Of a stretch of DNA of 39,633 nt, positions 32,108 to 39,633 are shown piece by piece. The position numbers and the translations under genes are program-made. The DNA is from Saprospiraceae bacterium (GTDB lineage Bacteria > Bacteroidota > Bacteroidia > Chitinophagales > Saprospiraceae): positions 1 to 39,633 of the forward strand of contig JASBTH010000287.1 in assembly GCA_030148525.1 (NCBI GenBank), read 5' to 3'. Within the stretch, counting starts at the first letter, position 1. Each line of letters starts with the position of its first letter. Under the pieces are notes generated by a model. That model was not told the origin of the DNA and searched no databases. It was given only the letters and a program-made list of their open reading frames with translations.

Positions 32108-35038
32108 ATGAGACGACCTTTACAATTTGGCCTCGTGCTTGGTTTGACCTGGTTGCTTGGAACTACTGTAATAGCACAGGATCTCGATCGAAACTTGTAC
32201 CGGACCATCGACGGTACCTATAACAATTTGCAGAATCCCGAATGGGGTAGTGCCTTTGAAAACCTGTTGTTGATAACCGGTCAAATGGGGTATTCAGATG
32301 GTATTTCTGCGCCCGGAGGCATTAACCGACCCAACCCGCGGGATATTTCCAATGAGATTTTCGCCCAGGATTTTATGATCCACGATCCGCTGCAACTCAG
32401 TGACTTCACCTGGGTATTCGGGCAGTTCATTGACCACGATATCGGACTGACTCCGGATGGACAAGAGGATGCGTCTATTGCCGTACCTACCGGAGACTCC
32501 TATTTCGATCCGCGCGAGACTGGTTCCGCAACTATTGCCATGCACCGCAACGTATTTGACCAGTCCACCGGAACCAGCACGGACAATCCGCGGCGCCACC
32601 CTAATGTAATAACCGCCTATATCGACGGGTCGGGAATCTACGGCTCCGATAATGAGCGGGCGGCCTGGTTGCGTTCATTCGTTGACGGTAAGCTAAAAGT
32701 GTCCAGCGAAAATATGCTTCCGTTCAATACCGTAACGGGTGAATTTCAGGATGAAGTCGACCGGGAGGCACCAGAAATGGACAATCCGGTAGGTCTGATC
32801 CGTAAGCAATTTGTAGCCGGCGATGTCCGTGCAAATGAAAATCCTCTACTGCTCAGCTTTCACACGTTGTTTGTTCGCGAACACAATCTGGTGTGCGATG
32901 AATTAAAAGAAAAACATCCGGATTGGGGTGATGAAGAGCTTTATCTGCATGCGCGTAAAATCGTTATTGGAAAGCTCCAATCGATTGTCTACAATGAGTG
33001 GCTGCCCGCAATGGGGGTTGATTTGCCCCCTTATTCCGGGTATGACCCCAGGGCGCACGCTCAGTTATTCAATGCGTTCACGGCTGCTGCTTTCCGGGTT
33101 GGACACACCCTGCTAAATGCCAATCTCCAGCGCGTTATGAACGACGGCTCGGTCCATCCGGAGGGACCTCTTCCTCTGCGACGGGCCTTCTTTAATCCGC
33201 TGGCGGTAATGGAAGATGGTGGTATTGATCCATTCATAAAGGGGATGGCCGTGCAGGTTCAGCAATCTTTTGATCAGCGGGTAGTGAATGACGTCCGGAA
33301 TTTCCTCTTTGGACCTCCGGGAAGCCCGGGCCTGGACCTTGCTTCCATCAATATTAACCGTGGTCGTGAGCGTGGATTACCCGGTTTCAATTCTATACGG
33401 GTAGCGCTTGGTCTCGAGCCGTATCAGTTGTTTCGGGAGATCAATTCGGATCAGCGCGTTTCCGGTCGGTTGTTGGGGTTATACCGCGATGTTGAAGAGG
33501 TTGATCCATGGGTAGGTATGCTCGCTGAAGATAAAGCCTCAGATGGAGATTTATTCGGGGAAACTATCAAACAGTTTATGATAGTGCAATTTGGGTTGTT
33601 GCGCGATGGTGACCGGTTTTTCTACGAGAATGACCCGGTTTTATCCCAATCGGAAAAAGACCTTATCCGCAATACAACTATGCACGATATTATCATGCGA
33701 AATACGGATATCAAACTCATGCAGTCCAATGTGTTTGAGGCCATGCCGCACAATGAAATCTGTGACAATATGGTAGTTGACCTTTCTGGTCGTATCTGGA
33801 CCGAGGAAGGCAATCCTGTTTCGGATGTGGTGATCGACCTGTTATTATCAAATGGGACTATGCAAAGTGTAACCTCCGAAGAGGGTAACTTTGAATTATC
33901 CAGCATTCCGGGGTGTTTTGCCAAAAAAATGACTGCGACCAAGAGCAAAAAGGATTATCAGAATGGGGTAACTACGTTTGACATGGTCTTAGTGCAGAAA
34001 CACATCTTGGGACGCAGTCCGCTTACCTCACCTTATAAGATTTTGGCCGCTGATGTGGACCTCTCGGGGAGCATTACTACGCTGGATTTAATAAAAATGC
34101 GCCGGGTTATTTTATCGGTGGCAACTGATTTTGGCGGAGCCCCGGCCTGGCGCTTTATTCCGGCTGATCACGTCTTTTCTGATCCTACTGATCCATTTGC
34201 CGACAATGTTACCAGTGAGTTAGAGTTCGATCTGCTATCCAAGGATAGCGAACGGAATTATATCGCGATTAAATTGGGCGATTTGAACGGAAGTGCTCTG
34301 ACCACCCCTGCTGCTCAGCAGGCGGAAACTCGTTCTTTTGCAGGTGGATTGACGCTGCTGGCAGATGATCAATCCTTTACCCAAGGCAATGAAATTGCTG
34401 TCACGCTCACACCCGAGCAGGCAGCAGTGTGGACCGGCTGGCAGTTTGGCCTGACCTACAATCCGCAGGTACTGGAATACCTGCGGGCTGAGAGCAGTCA
34501 GTTAAAAGACTGGAGTGATTCAAATGTGGGCGTTGTGGCTGACGAAGGGCGGTTGTTATTCTCCTGGCATGACCCTTCTACACGTGGTGTTACCATGGCT
34601 ACGGAAGAACCCGTGGTTACGCTGTTTTTTAAGGCTCGCCAGTCAGGCAGCCTGAGCGCCTATATGAATTTCCAGGCGGCAAATTTGCAACCGGAGTCGT
34701 ATCGTCCGGATGACGAACCGAAACCTTTGCAGGTATTGTTCTCTGGCGAGCAGGCCCCGATGGCCGGTACGTTTCGGGTGGAACAAAATGAGCCGAATCC
34801 TTTTACACAAAACACTACCATCCGGTATTTTATTCCTGAAGCGGGACAGGTGACCCTGACGGTTTCTGATGCCCAGGGGCGGATTGTTTTGCAACAGCAA
34901 CAAACGGTGAGCCCGGGCGAGCACCAATTCCAGCTGGAGCCGGGAACAACTATGGAAGCCGCCGGCATTTATCAATACCAGGTGCAAATGGGTGAGCAAT
35001 CTGTTACCCGGCAAATGATACGGGTGACCAAAGAATAG
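32108..35038 (+). CDS. Secreted animal-type haem peroxidase with dockerin-like, cohesin-like and T9SS domains
   Basis: 976 residues. Signal peptide ends VIAQ. Residues ~30-560 are an animal haem peroxidase: distal Asp109-His110 (GQFIDHDI), calcium-site-like SYFDPRE (131-137), catalytic Arg241 and Glu244 (VAGDVRANE), and proximal His333 (FRVGHTLL). Next is a short carboxypeptidase-regulatory-like beta domain (SGRIWTEEGNPVSDVVIDL), then a dockerin type I-like pair (TTFDMVLVQKHILG and DVDLSGSITTLDLIKMRRVI), a cohesin-like domain (VWTGWQFGLTYNPQVLEYL), and a T9SS type A sorting domain (EPNPFTQNTTIRYF). It probably produces hypohalous acids or oxidises surface substrates outside the cell. Confidence 0.93.
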   Translation: MRRPLQFGLVLGLTWLLGTTVIAQDLDRNLYRTIDGTYNNLQNPEWGSAFENLLLITGQMGYSDGISAPGGINRPNPRDISNEIFAQDFMIHDPLQLSDFTWVFGQFIDHDIGLTPDGQEDASIAVPTGDSYFDPRETGSATIAMHRNVFDQSTGTSTDNPRRHPNVITAYIDGSGIYGSDNERAAWLRSFVDGKLKVSSENMLPFNTVTGEFQDEVDREAPEMDNPVGLIRKQFVAGDVRANENPLLLSFHTLFVREHNLVCDELKEKHPDWGDEELYLHARKIVIGKLQSIVYNEWLPAMGVDLPPYSGYDPRAHAQLFNAFTAAAFRVGHTLLNANLQRVMNDGSVHPEGPLPLRRAFFNPLAVMEDGGIDPFIKGMAVQVQQSFDQRVVNDVRNFLFGPPGSPGLDLASININRGRERGLPGFNSIRVALGLEPYQLFREINSDQRVSGRLLGLYRDVEEVDPWVGMLAEDKASDGDLFGETIKQFMIVQFGLLRDGDRFFYENDPVLSQSEKDLIRNTTMHDIIMRNTDIKLMQSNVFEAMPHNEICDNMVVDLSGRIWTEEGNPVSDVVIDLLLSNGTMQSVTSEEGNFELSSIPGCFAKKMTATKSKKDYQNGVTTFDMVLVQKHILGRSPLTSPYKILAADVDLSGSITTLDLIKMRRVILSVATDFGGAPAWRFIPADHVFSDPTDPFADNVTSELEFDLLSKDSERNYIAIKLGDLNGSALTTPAAQQAETRSFAGGLTLLADDQSFTQGNEIAVTLTPEQAAVWTGWQFGLTYNPQVLEYLRAESSQLKDWSDSNVGVVADEGRLLFSWHDPSTRGVTMATEEPVVTLFFKARQSGSLSAYMNFQAANLQPESYRPDDEPKPLQVLFSGEQAPMAGTFRVEQNEPNPFTQNTTIRYFIPEAGQVTLTVSDAQGRIVLQQQQTVSPGEHQFQLEPGTTMEAAGIYQYQVQMGEQSVTRQMIRVTKE

Positions 35039-35055
35039 CACGTAAGTGCAAATGA

Positions 35056-37209
<2,154 letters not shown>

Positions 37210-37602
37210 GGAGCAAGTCGAAAAAGCTGAATAACGCCCTGCCTTTCTTCCTTTTGGCGTTTTTGCCCAATTGGAACAGCCTGGAAATAGTAAATCGTTA
37301 AGGGAACCAGGTTAATTGTAATTAGTGGATAATTTTAGTAGCTTACCCACCTAATCTACCCCGCGCTACCCTTATTATTCTTTGAGGACCAGGCTTACTT
37401 TCCTCAAATCGCTTAAAGAGTAAATCATTCAGTTGCTTGTTCCCTTGGCAGGCAAATAGTGAAATGAATGTCCTGTCGTATGGTCAGGTGCACTTCTAAT
37501 TACCATGACTGAATACCTGATGACGTGTAAATAACGTTCATTTGGTGCTGGCAGGAACATACACACGATAATCTCATAGAACACAATTCCAAAAACTGAC
37601 TT
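37210..37602. other. Intergenic region before the orphan response regulator
   Basis: No gene is supported. A weak terminator for fadH (AACGCC 37233-37238 with GGCGTT 37256-37261, then T residues) lies at the left. The rest is AT-rich without a clear promoter box. Confidence 0.4.
37233..37264 (+). terminator. Weak terminator after fadH
   Basis: A 6-bp stem (AACGCC/GGCGTT) with a 17-base loop is followed by T residues at 37260-37264. Stem strength is modest. Confidence 0.45.
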
Positions 37603-38274
37603 ATGAAAGTTATTAAGACGGTCATTGCAGACGATCAGCCTCTGTTTATTGAAGGTCTGCGATCGATCTTTACTGAAAAGGCCTCCGAGATAGATATCCT
37701 GGCTTGTCATTCCGATGGTAAAGATCTACTAAAGGATCAGTCTCTGAACCATGCGGACTTATTAATTCTCGATCTAAACCTGTCGGGTAGTGACGGCCTG
37801 AGTGTTATTAAGGCGCTGGGCGCCCGACCAGCCCGTCCGGCTATATTAGTATTCAGCCGGTACAACGATGCTAATATTGTAAAAACAGCTTTTCGCAACG
37901 GGACCGATGGGTATTTGCTGAAAAAGGAACGTCCGGATGCCCTGTTTGGGGCCATCAAATCGGTGCTGAGTGGGAAGACCTACGTCGGGGCCGGGGTACA
38001 CATTAAATCTCACCAGGCTCTTAAAAGTCAACCCAAGACTGCTGACGACCAACCCTCCTTTGAAGAACGGTTTATTCGCAAGTACTATTTAACTAAGCGT
38101 GAACTGGAGGTTCTAAACCTGATCACCGAAGCCCTGAGCAATAAGGAAATTGCACAAGAGTTGTTCATAAGTGACCAGACGGTAAGTGTTCACCGCAAAA
38201 ACATCATGCGGAAGTTGGGCGTCAGTAATACGGCCGGCCTGATAAAAATAGCTTACGATAATATCCTTGTTTAA
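37603..38274 (+). CDS. NarL/FixJ-family response regulator (orphan)
   Basis: 223 residues. The receiver domain (1-120) has Asp10/Asp11, phospho-acceptor Asp57 (LLILDLNLSG), Ser85 in the Thr/Ser position and a Lys near 105 (YLLKKERPD). After a linker, the LuxR-type HTH (~158-220) has LTKRELEVLNLI and QTVSVHRKNIMRKLGVSN. It would bind DNA as a dimer when phosphorylated. No kinase is adjacent. The next downstream gene is a large secreted protein, which it might control, but that is only positional. Confidence 0.93.
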   Translation: MKVIKTVIADDQPLFIEGLRSIFTEKASEIDILACHSDGKDLLKDQSLNHADLLILDLNLSGSDGLSVIKALGARPARPAILVFSRYNDANIVKTAFRNGTDGYLLKKERPDALFGAIKSVLSGKTYVGAGVHIKSHQALKSQPKTADDQPSFEERFIRKYYLTKRELEVLNLITEALSNKEIAQELFISDQTVSVHRKNIMRKLGVSNTAGLIKIAYDNILV

Positions 38275-38278
38275 CTAA

Positions 38279-38298
38279 AATACCTTCATTAAGGTATT
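38279..38298. repeat. 8-bp hairpin just after the response regulator
   Basis: AATACCTT (38279-38286) pairs with AAGGTATT (38291-38298) over CATT, five bases after the stop codon. No T-tract follows, so it is a weak terminator or a 3'-end stabiliser. Confidence 0.5.
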
Positions 38299-38318
38299 CC
38301 ACGAGTGAAAATCTTTCG

Positions 38319-38326
38319 TATATTTG
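38319..38326 (+). promoter_or_regulatory. Candidate -7 box upstream of the small ORF and surface-protein gene
   Basis: TATATTTG matches TAnnTTTG exactly. No TTTG was found at the right distance upstream. A palindrome, GAGGA-A-TCCTC, lies at 38346-38356, between the box and the next ATG. Confidence 0.4.
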
Positions 38327-38379
38327 TAACATGAACATAGTTGAGGAGGAATCCTCGACGACTATAACAAATCGATCCC

Positions 38380-38541
38380 ATGACTAAAGAAATTTACCTC
38401 TCCAGGGCATCTTGTGCCCAGTGCTTACCTGTCCCATCTCCGGGATTTCAAAAAGCATCCCTTTTCAGTTGTTATTTTTTTGGCGTTATTTCGATTTGTT
38501 TGGGGTTTTTTCACTCTAATTCCTTGATAATCAGAAAATAA
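38380..38541 (+). CDS. Possible small hydrophobic protein
   Basis: A 53-residue frame beginning MTKEIYLSRASCAQC, with four Cys in all (two as CAQC) and a hydrophobic stretch (ASLFSCYFFGVISICLGFF). A -7 box lies about 55 bases upstream. There is no homologue I recognise and no clear ribosome site, so it may equally be an untranslated leader of the next gene. Confidence 0.2.
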   Translation: MTKEIYLSRASCAQCLPVPSPGFQKASLFSCYFFGVISICLGFFHSNSLIIRK

Positions 38542-38689
38542 TAGGGGTCTATTCTTTTGTTATTAGTAACGGGTGATTAAATTCGCCTATTAATAAGACG
38601 ACAAACGGAAGAAAAGACTAGCAATAGACGACGGCTAATTTTAATCTTTCATATTTTTCTTTAACCTAATTTTTACAAATCTTAATCTT

Positions 38690-39633
38690 ATGGGAAAAAC
38701 GAACTTTACCTTTGTTCGTCCAATGAGCTGGGTTGCAAGCCTGCTCGTTATGGCGTTCATGTTCGTGGCCCAGGCAACCTACGCTCAAACGGGCGATTGT
38801 GGTTGTCAGGACCAAGTGAATGTGACCCTTGGCGCAGAGTGCACCTTCACTCTGACGCTCGCCCAGGTTGGCGCAGGAGACTGCGAAGGCCAGGGCTACC
38901 GCGTTGTGGTTAATGACCGCAACCCTGGAAATGGCGCTATTGTTGATTGCGCTGGACTTTACACTTACGGCATCTTTGATGACAACGATGATCTGGTTTG
39001 CTGGGGCGAGGTACTCGCTGAAGACAAGACAGCTCCCGTTGTAGAAGACCACTATGAAAAACCAGACGACATCGAATGTGTCTACATTGATGATCTGGTA
39101 AACAATCCCAACTCAACAGATGACACTCACCCTCTTTACATAGGGCATGTATCTTTTGCCGATAATTGTGGTGGTTGTGGTTGTGAGGTGGAACCTAAAT
39201 TCTTTGACCGCGTCGAATACCTCGACTGCCCCGAATCTGCTTCCTTCGGTGATGAGTATGACTACGCTATCATGTACCGTAAATGGACAGCTACTGATTG
39301 CGAAGGCAACACGTTCGATACGACTCAGACCTTTACCTTCTACCGTCCTTCACTGGACAGTCTGGTATGGCCAGATAGTGAAGAAACGCAAACCTGCGAT
39401 ATCGAAGGCAAAGATCGCGATTGCCCTATGCCTTACTGGGTAGGTTGCTTCGATGAAGACGGACAGAATGGCAATGACCGCCTGTACCTCGACGAGCTGG
39501 AGTGCAACTACTCCGTAACGGTTTCTTCTACTGAGTTCCCCATCTGTGGTGGCGAAGGTGTGAAGATCGAATGCACCTACCAGGTATTTGACTGGTGCGC
39601 TGAGGAATCTCAGGACCTGGCTGAATACTTGAG
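38690..39633 (+). CDS. Large secreted cysteine-rich surface protein (3' end outside window)
   Basis: The frame runs from ATG 38690 to the window end without a stop (about 314 residues seen). The signal peptide has a long n-region and ends ATYAQ. The mature part repeats motifs such as FADNCGGCGC, MYRKWTATDCEGNTF and CTYQVFDWCAEES, with many paired Cys and Asp/Glu-rich turns. This resembles the HYR/Ig-like multidomain surface proteins of Saprospiria, which can be thousands of residues long and end in a T9SS sorting domain. That end is not in the window. The N-terminal charged region before the hydrophobic core is unusual but within signal-peptide range. Confidence 0.8.
   Translation, partial: MGKTNFTFVRPMSWVASLLVMAFMFVAQATYAQTGDCGCQDQVNVTLGAECTFTLTLAQVGAGDCEGQGYRVVVNDRNPGNGAIVDCAGLYTYGIFDDNDDLVCWGEVLAEDKTAPVVEDHYEKPDDIECVYIDDLVNNPNSTDDTHPLYIGHVSFADNCGGCGCEVEPKFFDRVEYLDCPESASFGDEYDYAIMYRKWTATDCEGNTFDTTQTFTFYRPSLDSLVWPDSEETQTCDIEGKDRDCPMPYWVGCFDEDGQNGNDRLYLDELECNYSVTVSSTEFPICGGEGVKIECTYQVFDWCAEESQDLAEYL

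Noticed and set aside
38666-39052. Minus-strand frame over the start of the surface protein
   Set aside because: The plus-strand frame has a signal peptide and a consistent Cys pattern and stays open to the window end; the minus frame is its shadow.

Overview
The window comes from a Bacteroidota genome, most likely the Saprospiria (Lewinella/Haliscomenobacter-type). The clues are several secreted proteins ending in type IX secretion (T9SS) sorting domains, signal peptides ending in AQ, TAnnTTTG promoter boxes, a PadR/GIN-domain gene set, a fused animal-type haem peroxidase, and a cysteine-rich giant surface protein at the right edge. No rRNA, tRNA or CRISPR array was seen. Attribution below order level is inference.

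Layout. 1-2.1 kb is an AT-rich accessory island: an unknown gene, then a three-gene operon (HEPN-like, unknown, SecB-like chaperone) with its own promoter, followed by hairpins that resemble an IS200/IS605 end. 2.5-5.6 kb is a two-component pair: a cyclic-nucleotide-domain histidine kinase and a response regulator fused to glutaredoxin-like and thioredoxin-reductase-like domains that have lost their redox cysteines. 5.6-8.4 kb holds a triple Kazal lipoprotein and a PadR/membrane-protein/GIN-domain set. 8.4-12.1 kb holds a frameshifted 17-residue-repeat surface fibre with S74 chaperone and T9SS domains, then a TPR protein with a LuxR-type HTH. 12.1-16.7 kb is housekeeping: recG, rbfA, a small beta-barrel protein, a conserved small protein and a PhnP-like MBL hydrolase with no canonical start codon. 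16.8-22.9 kb holds an exported ankyrin protein, a SPOR-domain protein, a rhodanese and a 1210-residue fusion of two D-Ala-D-Ala ligase modules with a membrane helix and three PASTA domains. 22.9-24.2 kb is a MATE transporter. 24.3-35.0 kb is a run of secreted or outer-membrane proteins: a reprolysin-like metallopeptidase, a large beta-barrel candidate, and a haem peroxidase with dockerin/cohesin-like parts. 35.2-38.3 kb holds a fadH-type 2,4-dienoyl-CoA reductase and an orphan NarL-type regulator. The window ends inside a large secreted protein.

The most unusual system is the Ddl-Ddl-TM-PASTA protein. It would join cytoplasmic ligase domains to a periplasmic peptidoglycan-sensing tail. Its first ligase module is Y-type with a canonical Glu-Ser-Tyr triad, while the second carries Glu-Cys-Phe at the same positions, the Phe being typical of D-Ala-D-lactate ligases. 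A SPOR protein is encoded next to it, convergently. Other points of interest are the HEPN/X/SecB cassette, a pair of dispersed structured repeats that both lie in divergent intergenic regions, the TPR-LuxR topology paradox, and an apparent ATG-to-ATA start change in the MBL hydrolase.
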